Assembly (NCBI GenBank): GCA_036346355.1
Contig: CM070592.1
Coordinates: 29,471,967 to 29,535,966, forward strand
Source: Rhipidocladum racemiflorum
Lineage: Eukaryota > Streptophyta > Magnoliopsida > Poales > Poaceae
Direction: 5' to 3'
Length of the DNA: 64,000 nt
Positions 1 to 10,996 of this stretch are shown one piece after another (position 1 is the stretch's first letter; every line of letters starts with the position of its first letter). The notes below the pieces were generated by a model. It worked only from the letters and a program-made list of their open reading frames with translations. It was not told where the DNA came from and ran no database searches. The position numbers and the translations under genes are program-made.

Positions 1-1126
1 CTAAAGATTCTATATTACCAATGGAGAACAGCTCTCACCAATATTGGAGCCTGTCTTGAAACAACCATTCCCATTCACTGGCGAGCTACCATATGATCTT
101 CCAAAGGTGGTTTTTGTTAGTGTCTTTCAGGATTTGCTGTTAACGTAACCCAACGACTTATGATCCTAACAAATTATTCTTGTTCATGTATATAGCCCCA
201 CCGTTCCTCACCAAAAGCCTCCAACTAAAAGAAAGCTATTTGGAGACGACGTGGAAGAAGATGCATGAAAAAATTCCTTCATGGTATATTAAAATCGATA
301 TAATTCCTTTTATAATATGCTAGATAAACGTTAGCTTCACGCAACAGAAATAAACTTATATCATTACCTTACATATCTCATCATCAATTTACTTTTCTTT
401 GTAGTGCATTGCAACAGTATATCAAAAGGTTTGCAGTTGTAGCCCAATATAGCCAAGACTAAAAGCTTGGTCTTTTATATTGCCAGAACGTTCTGCCGCT
501 GACCAAGACCTACAGCCACTCTATCTCACCGATATGTTGTGCTATTAACGTCGTTCTCACAAAACAGGCCTACCTTTTGCCAAACGTTGTATTATAGCCT
601 GCAAAAAGTGATGTATATTGTTTATCCCTTAGCTCTATCTTTGTATAGCAAGCATTCAAACCGCATGTTCTTTTCATGCTTATTTTGACCATCTTTGCAC
701 ATGTGTATTATATTATTGTGCTACCGTTTCAAACAAATAATGCTTCCTCCATCGTATAACCACGATAATCATTGCTCTGAACCATATCTTTTTTGTTCTG
801 AGATTATCCAATGGCCACCGTATGGTCCTATAAATTATCAAACACACATCACTGTGTAATTGGTGCTAACCAACATCATTAATCATGTCGCATATCATTT
901 TCTTCTTTTCAATACTTCCATATTCAATTTTTAACGCGCTTGACTGTATCAAAATTTGTTTTGTTATACGTTTCCGATTTAACATCCTTACCATACCTAC
1001 TGTGTAAACTATTGCATACTTAATCACTACCAAAAAAAAATATCCTCGGCGCAGCGTAGCGCGCTTGCCAGCCTAGTAGGTTATTATGTGCCGACGTCGA
1101 TGCTCGTAGTGTTGGAGTGTTTCTTT
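1..1126. repeat. Duplicated block, copy A, first part
   Basis: This gene-free, AT-rich stretch matches 33202-34327 with a constant offset of 33201 and no length change. I saw about six substitutions in 1.1 kb. It continues beyond the left window edge. The match resumes at 12567 after the inserted Copia element. No reading frame, RNA gene or transposon end was recognised inside it. Confidence 0.9.
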
Positions 1127-1131
1127 TACGT
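1127..1131. repeat. Target site duplication TACGT (left) of the SIRE-like Copia
   Basis: TACGT precedes the TG of the 5' LTR and recurs at 12562-12566 after the CA of the 3' LTR. In the unoccupied duplicate the site exists once, at 34328-34332, followed by the same flank. This fixes the element borders to the base. Confidence 0.95.
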
Positions 1132-1461
1132 TGAAAGTGCATCTAGGCCCCTAAATTGGTTTTGGTTGATTAATGACAAACGATTAAAAGGACTAATGTC
1201 TTCAATGAGTTTGTGAACAGGTAAAAGAGTAAATGTGAGATTCTCTACATGCGAAGGAAACCCTCAAACGAATTCAAGCGAGTAAAACGGCTTCGTAATT
1301 TAATTTTTCTATGATTTGTGTCGTAGGAATGCCGTACTATTAAGAGGGATGCATCGTAGATGATCTAGAGTAGTCTCTATGCTCAGATGAATGTTACTTC
1401 AAATCTTATTGAGATCCTAAGTCATCGTGCATGCACCAGAATGTGTTTTTATCTAAGTTCA

Positions 1462-1918
1462 AGTCGGACATTCCGATATTACATCGGAAGTTCCGATGTG
1501 ACCGGACATTCCGATGTGCATGTTTGCTTCAGTCCGATGCGTAGAAGATGTATCGGAAGTTCCGATATTTACGATCGGAAGTTCCGATACGTTGTAAAGC
1601 TTTCTAGGGTGCTCTCTGTAAAGATCGGAAGTTCCGATATTTAACATCGGAAGTTCCGATGTGTTCTAACCTGAAAAAGGGAGCTCTCTGGATTGATCGG
1701 ACATTCCGATGATTAAGTCGGAAGTTCCGATGTTGATATCGGATAGTCCGATGTGGACTTAGAAGCATTTTGTCAAGGGCAATTCTGGGAACATCGGAAG
1801 TTCCGATGTTGACATCGGAAGTTCCGATGCATCTTGTGTAACAGCTAAAGCGCACTCGAGTTCTGATTATTTGTACATATCGGACATTCCGATGTTGATA
1901 TCGGAAGTTCCGATATGC
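1462..1918. repeat. Array of 14 hyphenated palindromes in the 5' LTR
   Basis: Each unit is an 11-14 bp inverted repeat around one central base, most often CGGAAGTTCCG and otherwise CGGACATTCCG or CGGATAGTCCG. Spacing is irregular (about 8-70 bp), so this is not a head-to-tail satellite. The array ends about 40 bp before the TATA box, which is where promoter-bound regulators would sit. The same array lies at 11327-11783 in the 3' LTR. Confidence 0.9.
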
Positions 1919-1957
1919 AGTTGAGTGGGAGTATAACGGCTAGTTTTTGCAAGAAAC

Positions 1958-1965
1958 TATAAATA
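1958..1965 (+). promoter_or_regulatory. TATA box of the 5' LTR
   Basis: TATAAATA is followed by a C-rich stretch and lies downstream of the palindrome array. It is the only good TATA box in the LTR and probably sets the start of the element transcript. The identical site in the 3' LTR is 11823-11830. Confidence 0.7.
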
Positions 1966-2699
1966 CCCCACCCCTCTCTCATTTGAGGGTTACACACTCT
2001 ATTTGGCAGAACTCTAGTGCACCTTGAGCCCTCTCTAGTCTACTTTTGAGCCCTCCTCTTTGATCTTAGGGATCATCCAAGAAGTGAGGACTAGAAGTGA
2101 GATTTGGAGCTAGAGTGAAAAGCAAGTGTCTTCCATCTTGAGCATTAGAGTGTTCCTCCAAGATCGATCAACGAGCATTTGTTACTCTTGGAGGTTGAAG
2201 GACTCCTAGACGGCTAGGCGTCGTTCACGAGCTCCCAAGGATTGTGGGTTGCCGTGAAAAGTTTGTGAAGGCCGGCTCCGCCTCCGAAAGGAAAGGAACC
2301 AAATAGTGGAACCAAGCCTCAAGTGTGACCGAGGTTTGGGAGGAAAGGGTTGGAAAAGACCCGGCTCTTTGGAGCTTCCTCAACGGAGACGTAGGATTCC
2401 CTCAAGAATCCGAACTCCGGGATCAAATCCGCGTCTTTGCCTTCCTTACTTAAGCTTGTCTCTTTATTTAGTCGTATTATCGTTCTTAGATTGCTTCTCA
2501 AGTTCTTTCTCTCAGTTTTTAATTGTCCGTGTCAAAAGTAGATCGGACATTCCGATCTGGAATCGGAAGTTCCGATTACATCGGAAGTTCCGATCCAACT
2601 CCGGAAGTTCCGATACTCTTTCCGCTGCGACAAATTTAGTTTAAATTTTAAATTGCCTATTCACCCCCCCCCTCTAGGCAACTTTCTCATCTTTTCAAT

Positions 2700-2711
2700 T
2701 GGTATCAGAGC
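2700..2711 (+). other. Primer binding site (initiator tRNA-Met type)
   Basis: TGGTATCAGAGC begins two bases after the 5' LTR. It is the standard plant retrotransposon primer site complementary to the 3' end of tRNA-Met and confirms plus-strand orientation. Confidence 0.9.
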
Positions 2712-2749
2712 CGAACCTTCTCGAAGGCCTAACCGCTTGAAGGAACGTG

Positions 2750-5019
2750 ATGGCCAACACTGGATTGAAGGTTGTCGTGTCGGGGGAAGAAGATAGTCCA
2801 AAGGCCGGACATGGAACTCCTGCGAAGACCAAGGAAGGTGACACTTCAACGTCATCGCAGGGAGCTCAAATTCCTTTTAACTACGAAAAATTAAATACTT
2901 CTTCTTCGCATTCCTATATTACTGTGCCCTCCGGGCGTGCACCATTTTTCGATGGCACGTACTATTCCGCTTGGAGGCACAAGATGAAAATGCATTTGAT
3001 GTCTCTCCATCCTAGTGTTTGGAAGATTGTGTGTACAGGTCTAGACATGCTTGGGAAGGCGACATGGAGCTTACACATAACAAGAACAGAACATCCACCG
3101 AAATGCTCAAGCCGCAAGTGTTTTGCTTGGAGCCTTGAGTCCCGAAGAATTCAACAAGGTTGATGGTCTAGAAGAAGCAAAAGAGATATGGGACACACTC
3201 CAAGTAGCTCATGAAGGAACATCAAGTGTAAGGGAATCAAGAATTGAGTTACTTGAAGGAAAATTGGGGAGATTTGTCATGAATGATGATGAGACGCCTC
3301 AACAAATGTATGATCGTTTGATGATCCTCGTGAACAAGATTAGAGGGCTTGGAAGCAAGGATATGACGGAGCATGTCGTGGTGAAGAGGATGCTAAGAGC
3401 CTTTGCTCCAAGGAATTCGACTCTCGTAACCCTTATACGAGAGCGAAAAGACTTCAAGAGGCTCACTCCAAATGATGTGCTCGGAAGGATTCTTTCACAT
3501 GAGCTCATGGAAGAAGAAGCAAAAGAAGTGAAGAACCTTGCCAAGCAAAGCTCGAGCTCAAGACCGAAGCAAATTGCTTTGAAGGCAAGTAAGAAGGAAG
3601 AATCAACATCAAGTGATGATGAGGAAGATGAGAGCGAAGACGAAGAAGACTTGGCTCTATTTGTAAGGAAATTCAAAAAGTTCCTCAAATATGGCCAGGT
3701 CAAGCAAATACAAGAAGAACTTCAATGACAAGTCAAGGAGAAGAAGAAACGAGAAGAGGGCTTGCTATGAGTGCGGTGAGGTTGGACACTTCATCGCCGA
3801 CTGTCCAAAGAAGAAGAACAACCCAAATGAGACCAAGAAGAATGAGCCGCTCAAGAAGAACAAGACGTACAAGAAGAAGTACTCGGGGCGAGCTCACATT
3901 GGAGAAGAATGGGATTCAAACGACTCCGACTCCGACACCGATGATGAAGGAGTCGCCACCCTTGCCATAGAAGCCACTCCACCGACAAAGTCGCTATTCG
4001 GGGAATTGAGCGACAACGACTCCGACCATGACGCGCCTATTTGTCTTATGGCCAAAGGGCGCAAGGTAATGGCTAAAACCAAACCCCCTAGTAGTGATAG
4101 TGAATTAGAGAGTGATGATGATGATGATGCTCTATTTTGTGATTTGAGCAAATCGGCTATTGCTAAGATTCATAAGCTATTGAAAAGAATAGATAGTCAA
4201 GAGGAAACTCTTGAGAAGCAAGAAGAGTTGCTAATTTGTGAAAAGAAGAAAACTCTTGCTCTCGAGAAGGTCCTCACTAAAGAAAAGGAGACTATTGAAT
4301 TGTTAACCAAAAAGCTTGATTTGGCTAATAATTCAATTGAAATGCTTAAGGGTTCAAATGAGTCACTTCAAGAGAATGTAATAAGTTTGGAAAACAATCT
4401 CCAAGCTCTTGAAGTGCAAATTGAATCTCTTAATGATATTAGTTCTCCAATCGATGATTTACAAGTAACATCTATTCCTTCCACTAGCAATGGTTGCTCT
4501 CGTTGCTACAATGTTGATGTTAATGCTTGCACTACTAACTCCCAATTCATGCAAGTATTAAAAAGCGAAAACGAGAGACTAAGTGCCTTGGTAAGGTACG
4601 GTTGCATGAAAACCTATCAATCCAAGGATGCCTTATATAAGACCATAAATGGTCGAGGAAACAAAAATAAAGAAGGGCTTGGATATGATAAGAATGAATG
4701 CAAAAGAAATGACCGTGTGGTGGTAAGAGGTAAGGAATGCATCCAGTTTGTCAAAGGAAATGACAAACAACCATTGACCACCACACATGTCATCAAGACC
4801 GGGCAAGAATCTAAGAAGCATCCTCAACATCATGCATCTTATTCTATTCACTTTGCTTCTTATATGTTGAAGAGAAATCACCGTGGTAAAGTGATTGCTC
4901 ATTTTGTCGGTGCCCACAACTCTAATGAAAAGAGCAAGAAGAAGGTGTGGGTACCAAAAGTTTTGATCTCTAACATGCAAGGACCCAAAAGGATTTGGGT
5001 ACCTAAAAGCAAAGTCTAA
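2750..5019 (+). pseudogene. gag: gag of the SIRE-like Copia, frame-broken
   Basis: Gag forms the cytoplasmic particle that packages element RNA. The start ATG at 2750 follows the primer site by about 40 bases. The N-terminal part contains the typical FDGTYYSAWRHKMKMHL segment of UBN2-type Copia gags. The frame shifts near 3050-3130, continues as the UBN2 domain to about 3690, and shifts again into the frame running from 3691 to the TAA at 5017-5019. That last part has a CCHC zinc knuckle (CYECGEVGHFIADC, about 3757-3800), Asp/Glu/Ser-rich stretches, and a roughly 100-residue heptad-like coiled coil around 4150-4440. The long acidic and coiled-coil tail is common in SIRE/Maximus gags. With all three frames used in succession, no full gag can be made from this copy unless the indels are sequence errors. 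Confidence 0.88.
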
Positions 5020-5020
5020 T

Positions 5021-5974
5021 GTGATCTTGTAGGATTATACCTCCGGTGGATCAAGTTGGGTGCTTGATAGTGGTTGCACAAACCACATGACCGGAGAAAA
5101 GAAAATGTTTTCATCTTTTGATGAAAAAGGGTCACAATATGAAAATATTGTGTTTGGTGACAATGGTAAAGGTGAGGTAATGGGATTAGGTAAAATTGCT
5201 ATTTCTAATGATCATTCCATTTCAAATGTTCTTCTAGTTAAATCCTTAAACTACAATTTGCTATCCGTGTCGCAACTTTGCGAGATGGGATACAACTGTC
5301 TATTTACTAATGCTGGTGTGACCGTCTTTAGAAGAGACGATTCCTCAATTGCTTTTAAAGGATATTTGAAGGGTAAGCTCTATTTGGTTGATTTCAACTC
5401 AAATAGCGCTAAACTTCAAACATGCTTAATGGCAAAGTCTAGCATGGGTTGGTTGTGGCATCGCCGGCTAGCCCATGTTGGCATGAGGAACCTCGACAAG
5501 CTTCTAAAAGGTGATCATATCATTGGACTAACGAATGTTGAGTTTGAGAAAAATAGGATTTGTAGCGCCTGTCAAGCCGGAAAGCAAGTTGGAGCGCGTC
5601 ATCCCGCGAAGAATATCATGACAACGACAAAACCATTGGAGCTTTTACACATGGACCTCTTCGGACCCGTTGCTTATATAAGCATCGGAGGTAACAAGTA
5701 TGGTTTAGTTATTGTTGATGATTTCTCTCGCTTCACGTGGGTATTCTTTTGCAAGAGAAAAGTGAGACGCAAGGGATAATCAAGAAGTTTGCGAGAAGAG
5801 CCCAAAATGAATTCGAGTTGAAGATCAAGAAGATTCAAGCGATAATGGAAGCGAATTCAAGAATACTCAAGTCGAAGAATTCCTTGATGAAGAAGGGATC
5901 AAGCATGAGTTCTCCGCTCCATACTCCCTCAACAAAATGGAGTAGTAGAAAGGAAGAACCGGACTTTAATCGAG
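5021..5974 (+). pseudogene. pol: Protease and integrase part of pol, SIRE-like Copia, frame-broken
   Basis: The stretch lies in another frame than the end of gag and encodes the aspartic protease motif LDSGCTNHMTG at about 5060. A GAG-pre-integrase zinc-binding segment follows (LWHRRLAHVG about 5450, then CSACQAGK about 5565). The integrase core then starts with HMDLFGP (first catalytic Asp, about 5650) and VDDFSRFTW (about 5715). The frame stops at 5777-5779 after a shift near 5745. The rest of the core, including an SDNGSEF-type segment holding the second catalytic Asp (about 5835), is present but spread over other frames and shifts again near 5935. The products would normally mature gag-pol and insert cDNA into chromosomes. 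Domain order protease-integrase-RT is diagnostic of Copia. Confidence 0.88.
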
Positions 5975-7592
5975 ATGGCAAGGACAATGCTTGATGAATA
6001 CAAGGTTTCCGATCAATTTTGGGCGGAAGCCGTCAACACCGCTTGTCATGCCATCAACCGATTATATCTCCACAAAATATTGAAGAAAACGGCATACGAA
6101 CTCCTCACCGGTAACAAACCGAACATCTCATATTTCAGAGTTTTTGGTAGTAAATGCTTTATCCTAAACAAGAAGCCTAAGAACTCCAAATTCGCTCCTA
6201 AGATCGATGAAGGTTTCTTGCTAGGATATGGATCAAATGCCTACGCTTATCGTGTTTTCAACAAAACTTCCGGTTGTGTTGAAATAGCGAGAGACGTGAC
6301 ATTTGATGAATCTAACGGCTCTCAAGTAGAGCAAGTTGATTTAAATGTGCTAGAAAATGAGGAAGAACCAAGCATTGCAATCAAGAAGATGGCAATAGGT
6401 GAAGTGAGACCGCAAGAAAAGGTGGATCAAGACAATTCATCTACACAAGTGGAGCCTCCCACTTCAACTCAAAGTCAAGGCATACCTCAAGGGAGTACAA
6501 GTAAACTCGTGGAGGATGCTCAAGATGAAGACCTTGAACCAATCCAACAAGTCTCTCAAATGTCACATCCGAGGGTGCATCAAAGTATCCAAAGAGACCA
6601 CCCCGTCGATAACATTCTCGGTGACATTCAAAAGGGAGTAACTACACGCTCTAGAGTAGCTAATTTTTGTGAATTTTACTCCTTTGTGTCTACTTTGGAA
6701 CCTTTGAAGGTTGAAGATGCACTAAGAGATCCGGACTGGATAATGGCTATGCATGAAGAGCTTAACAACTTTGTTAGAAACAAAGTATGGTCACTAGTGG
6801 AAAGGCCTAGTCAAAACGTGATTGGAACCAAATGGGTCTTCCGCAACAAACAAGACGAGAACGGAGTTGTTACAAGAAATAAAGCTCGGTTGGTAGCTCA
6901 AGGATTCACTCAAATTGAAGGTTTGGATTTTGGTGAGACTTATGCTCCGTTGCTAGACTAGAATCAATTCGTATATTGGTTGCATTTGCTACTCACCATG
7001 ATTTCAAGCTTTATCAAATGGATGTCAAGAGTGCTTTCCTAAATGGTCCAATCGCCGAATTAGTCTATGTTGAGCAACCGCCGGGATTGGAGGACCACAA
7101 GAACCCCACTCATGTATACAAACTCCATAAGGCGCTCTACGGGCTTAAGCAAGCACCTAGAGCATGGTATGAATGTCTTAAGGATTTTCTTATTAAAAAG
7201 GGTTTCGAAATTGGTAAAGTCGATCCTACTCTCTTCACAAAATATGTTGATAATGACTTATTTGTGTGCCAAATATATGTCGATGACATTATATTTGGTT
7301 CTACTAATAAAAGCTTTTGTGAAGAATTTAGTAGGTTGATGACGAAGAGATTTGAGATGTCAATGATGGGTGAATTGAAATTCTTTCTTGGATTTCAAAT
7401 CAAACAACTCAAGGAAGGGACGTTCTATGTCAAACAAAGTACATCAAAGATATGCTCAAGAAATTTGACATGGAGAATGCCAAGCCAATTCATACACCAA
7501 TGACAACCAACGGTCATCTTGGTCTAAATGAAGAAGGTAACCTGTGGATCAAAAGGTATATCGATCCATGATAGGTTCATTGCTTTACCTTT
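5975..7592 (+). pseudogene. pol: Integrase C-terminus and reverse transcriptase, SIRE-like Copia, broken
   Basis: The frame from 5975 carries the integrase C-terminal part (ARTMLDEYKVSDQFWAEAV, then YFRVFGSKCFILNKK) and the start of the reverse transcriptase (GTKWVFRNKQDENG, ARLVAQGFTQIEGLDF). A one-base loss near 6945 gives the TAG at 6959-6961. The RT continues in a second frame from about 6960 to 7503 with MDVKSAFLNG, ALYGLKQAPRAWYE and the catalytic YVDDIIFGS (about 7278). The next part to about 7590 is shifted again. The RT copies element RNA into cDNA. Catalytic residues are visible, but the chain is interrupted at least three times. Confidence 0.9.
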
Positions 7593-8224
7593 GTGCATCT
7601 AGGCCTGATATTATGCTTAGTGTTTGTATGTGTGCAAGATTTCAAGCCGCTCCGAGAGTGCCACCTAGTAGCCGTGAAAAGAATTCTTAGATATTTAGTT
7701 CACACACCTAGTTTAGGGCTTTGGTATCCTAAAGGATCAAAATTCGATTTGATTGGTTATTCGGATGCTGATTATGCGGGTTGCAAAGTGGATAGAAAAA
7801 ACACTTGAGGACTTGTCAATTTCTAGGTAGATCACTAGTGTCTTGGTCCTCAAAGAAACAAAATTCAGTTGCTTTATCTACCGCGGAAGCCGAATACATT
7901 GCCGCAGGAAGTTGTTGTGCACAATTGTTATGGATGAGGCAAACCTTGAAGGATTTTGGTTTTTGTATGGAAAAGGTACCACTCTTATGTGACAATGAGA
8001 GTGCGATCAAAATAGCCAACAATCCCGTTCAACACTCTCGGACCAAGCACATAGATATCCGACACCACTTCCTTAGAGATCACTCTCTGAAGGGAGACAT
8101 AGATATTACCTATGTGAGAACCGAAAAACAATTGGCCGATATCTTTACTAAACCTCTAGATGAGAAGCGCTTTTGCGAGCTTAGAAGTGAGCTAAACATC
8201 CTAGACTATCGGAATGTGTCTTGA
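7593..8224 (+). pseudogene. pol: RT connection and RNase H end of pol, SIRE-like Copia
   Basis: The first piece (7593-7808) includes VKRILRYLVHTPSLGLWY and the RNase H entry motif YSDADYAGCKVDRK. An early stop at 7806-7808 and a frame change separate it from the second piece (7805-8224). That piece contains SWSSKKQNSVALSTAEAEYIA, the conserved LCDNESAIKIA, HSRTKHIDIRHHF and the usual C-terminus QLADIFTKPL. RNase H removes the RNA strand of the RNA-DNA hybrid. The TGA at 8222-8224 is at the expected end of Copia pol, so this is the natural 3' end of the polyprotein. Confidence 0.9.
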
Positions 8225-9081
8225 AAGATTGCACTCATTGATTACTGCTAACTAGCTCAATTTCAAAATAAAATGATTGAAAAAAGTTATTGAGTGAATT
8301 TCAAAAGCTTTTAGTTGGATCTTAATCTCGGATCAATTCACTTGTAATCATAGTTTTGATTGCTTGGATGCTTACTGATGACAAGTGGAATGATCCTCCC
8401 TAAGTTCATATGACTCAGAGCTTTCAGACTTCACTCAAAATCCTTGTATCTTTCTCAGTTGGCTGGAAAATTCAGCACATCGGAACATCCGATCCAATCA
8501 TCGGACTATCCGATGTCTGGCAGTTGTTCCACATCGGAACTTCCGATATTTTATCGGAACATCCGATGTGGGCTCCGCACTTAAGTGCCCGTACCCTTTC
8601 ATTTTCTCTTGTCCTTTTCCTCGTGTCTCTTTAGCCTCTCCTTCCCCTTTTCATCTTTGTGCCGTTATCGGAGTTTCCGACCTCTCGGAACTTCCGATCT
8701 TAAACAGGAAGGATTTCATCTTGAAGAGGACCCTCATCTCCGCGCGATTTCTCCGTGTTCTTCGCGAGGTAAACCCTAGGGCTCAATCCTTTCCTTTTGG
8801 ATCTAGGGCGTCTTTTAGAAATCGTTTGATAAACTTGTTCATCTATTCCTTTGGTTCAATTCTGTCAAATATCATTCCTTTCTATCGGTTGGTTTTTGAG
8901 AAAACGTTGTGTTGATCTAGATCCGTAGACATCGGACATTCCGATCGAAAATATCGGAACTTCCGACCACATGTCGGAACTTCCGATGTGAAATCGGAAC
9001 TTCCGATGTCAATGAATGAAAATCAATCCAATCTTTGTTTCTCTCATTAGCTTAATCGATTCCGCTCTTGTCCTTAGAACA
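8225..9081 (+). promoter_or_regulatory. Spacer between pol and the third ORF, with 10 palindromes
   Basis: No long frame exists here. Between 8478 and 9010 there are ten hyphenated palindromes like those of the LTRs. The dominant core is GGAACTTCC, the reverse complement of the LTR core GGAAGTTCC. One GGACTATCC is the reverse complement of the LTR variant GGATAGTCC. A pyrimidine-rich tract (8585-8660) and several AG dinucleotides could be splice acceptor material for a subgenomic mRNA of the third ORF. That is inference. Confidence 0.6.
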
Positions 9082-10544
9082 ATGGATCCCAGTCAAGGTG
9101 GCTCGGCCCCACTGCAGACCAGCGGTGGTGGGCTCCAAAAGGCCAAGCGGACTCCAACAGAACAAGAACCAAGAGCTGCGGGTAGAGGAAGAGGTGGAGG
9201 CAGTGGAGGACCAGGCATCCAGATTCGTGACCCTCCATCTGACCCTCCTGCTCAGACAGTGAATGTACCTCGAGGAGCGCCATTGCCTTCTAGGAAGGGC
9301 AAAGCTGTGGCAGGAGCTTCTCAACCTCAACCAGTTCCAGACCCAGCAATTCCAAGGCTCAGGCAAGCAGAGAGGAATCCTCGTCTCAAGAGGAAACCCA
9401 TGAGCTATAAAGGAAAAGCCGCCAAAGTACGCGAAGCCAGAGAGCAAAACCCGAGGCGAAGCACGCTTCTCGGGACTATAAACCACGGACTTTCTTTCAG
9501 CAGGATTTCTATGAATCTATCATTCTGACAAGGAAGAATCCAGTCATTCTGATGCAGTGGGTTGACTGGGATTACATGGCTGCAGCTGATGATGCCACTT
9601 TCACAGAGGTCATTGCAGCTTGTGAGAGAACTGGGACTAAAAGAATAATGAGTTTTCAGCATGATTGGAATATTGAGATCATCGCTCAGTTCTACTCCAC
9701 TTTGTATATCTCCAGGGACAGAGTCTCCACCTTGCATTGGATGACAGAAGGAGTTTGGTATGAGATCTCCTATGTCAATTTTGCTCGCTGTCTTGGATTC
9801 ACCGAAGCTGACTGCCGTGACAAAGATCAGATTCATAATGAAGCCTCGCTCGGTGCCTCCAACCTGAACTTTTTGTATGATGAGGATGCAGACTTTGAGG
9901 AAGGAAGCACAAAAGGCATGAAGCCGTTCTTTGCCTGTCTCAACAGGCTTTTCAGGAAGACGCTGGCTCCCAAGGAAGGTGACGCCTCTCACATTCTGTC
10001 TTATACAAGGAACCTGCTGAGTAGAATGCGAGTTGGACAGCGTCCTTTTGATGTGTTTGATTTCATATGGAATGAGATCCGCTTGACAGCTCAGGAGCCG
10101 AAGAGAAGCTGTGGGTATGCTCCTTTCATCATGCATATGATTGAGCACATTACTCACCAGCATTTTGAGTATGATACCAAGCACACAGGAGTGCAGATCA
10201 GGGTGATCAAGGCCCCAGCTCAGCCTGCTAGGCGGGCTTCGACTAGAGGTGCTGGTACCTCCTCCTCCACAGCTCCTCCTGCTGCAGCCGCCAGTGGATC
10301 ATCCTCTCCAATTCTCCGCGCCTTAAAGTCCATCTTTGTCCTGTGCAAGGGCAATGCAGCAGCGCACAAGAAGAACACCAAAAGACTAAAAGACATTCAG
10401 AGGCATCTGAATCTGGAGTGTTCAGAGGATGAGGAGAGCGATGAGGAGGTTGAAGATCCTTTTGCTCCAGCGCCTGCAGCCTCAGATGAGTCCGAGGACG
10501 ATGAGGAGTCCGGCTCTGATGATGCTTCCGAGGAGTCGGACTAG
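9082..10544 (+). pseudogene. Third ORF after pol of the SIRE-like Copia (one frameshift)
   Basis: A sense-strand frame starts at the ATG at 9082. It encodes a Gly/Arg/Pro-rich basic N-terminus (GRGRGGGSGGPG, repeated Lys/Arg-Pro) and stops at 9526-9528. From about 9460 the adjacent frame is open and runs to the TAG at 10542-10544; its first ATG is at 9552. This second part (330 residues) has an aromatic-rich globular region (FYSTLYISRDRV, HWMTEGVWYEISYVNFARCLGF), a Ser/Ala/Pro linker, a Lys-rich patch and a strongly acidic tail (SEDEESDEE...). The globular region resembles the widespread 'putative plant transposon protein' family as I remember it; function unknown. I see no signal peptide or membrane helix, so I do not call it env-like. 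The single shift near 9460 is the only break. Confidence 0.75.
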
Positions 10545-10996
10545 GCTTTTTTTTTCTCTCTCTCTCTCTCTCCTTGTTCTCCTTTCTGGTGCTTGATGCC
10601 AAAGGGGGAGAAGAGAAGGAAAGCTTACCTCGTTACCTCGTTTTATCAGTTTTATCATCCTTCGATTAGTTCCTTTTCCAAACTTTGTTATCATATGAAC
10701 TTGGGACTTGTTACGCTTGATAGTATGCTTTACTTATGCTCCGTTGGACGATTGTCTCTTTGAATGATTTAATATTAATGGTTATTCAATATTTAGCTTC
10801 CATAAGTGCTTATTTCATTATATACTCAGTTTTTGGGGGAGCTCCTGCAAAATTTCCTTTTAAAATTGTGCTTTTGCGATGTTTTCCTATCCATTGCACA
10901 TCTTTAGGGGGAGCTCAACCAATACGAAATTCTATTAATATCCTTTTATCTGTAAGCTTTAATCGGGTTGTCATCAATCACCAAAAAGGGGGAGAT
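10545..10996 (+). other. 3' untranslated part and polypurine tract of the SIRE-like Copia
   Basis: A CT microsatellite follows the stop codon (about 10552-10573). Three G-runs preceded by AG/CA-rich sequence occur (10602, 10829, 10907). The final purine run AAAAAGGGGGAGA at 10983-10995 touches the 3' LTR and is the plus-strand primer. The internal G-rich tracts resemble extra polypurine tracts. Confidence 0.7.

Larger units (their letters stand above)
1132..2697 (+). repeat. 5' LTR of the SIRE-like Copia
   Basis: The LTR begins TGAAAGTGCATC and ends CTCATCTTTTCA, giving the usual TG...CA. It contains 18 hyphenated palindromes of the form TCGGAAGTTCCGA or TCGGACATTCCGA. Fourteen lie at 1462-1918 upstream of a TATA box and four at 2541-2616 downstream of it. 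Short reading frames found here on both strands are by-products of the palindromes and are not genes. Confidence 0.95.

Noticed and set aside
1387..1855. Frames encoding repeated IGSSD, IGTSD and RKFR peptides on both strands
   Set aside because: They are produced by the palindrome array of the LTR, read on either strand, and not by a protein gene.
1462..1918. Interpretation of the palindromes as heat-shock elements
   Set aside because: HSE units need GAAnnTTC with two bases between the half-sites. Here only one base separates GAA and TTC.
1462..1918. CRISPR-like array
   Set aside because: Repeats are too short (13 bp), spacing is irregular, the site lies in a plant LTR and no cas genes exist.
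9405..10184. 259-residue minus-strand frame opposite the third ORF
   Set aside because: The plus-strand frame has biased, domain-like composition and continuity. The antisense frame has no recognisable feature.
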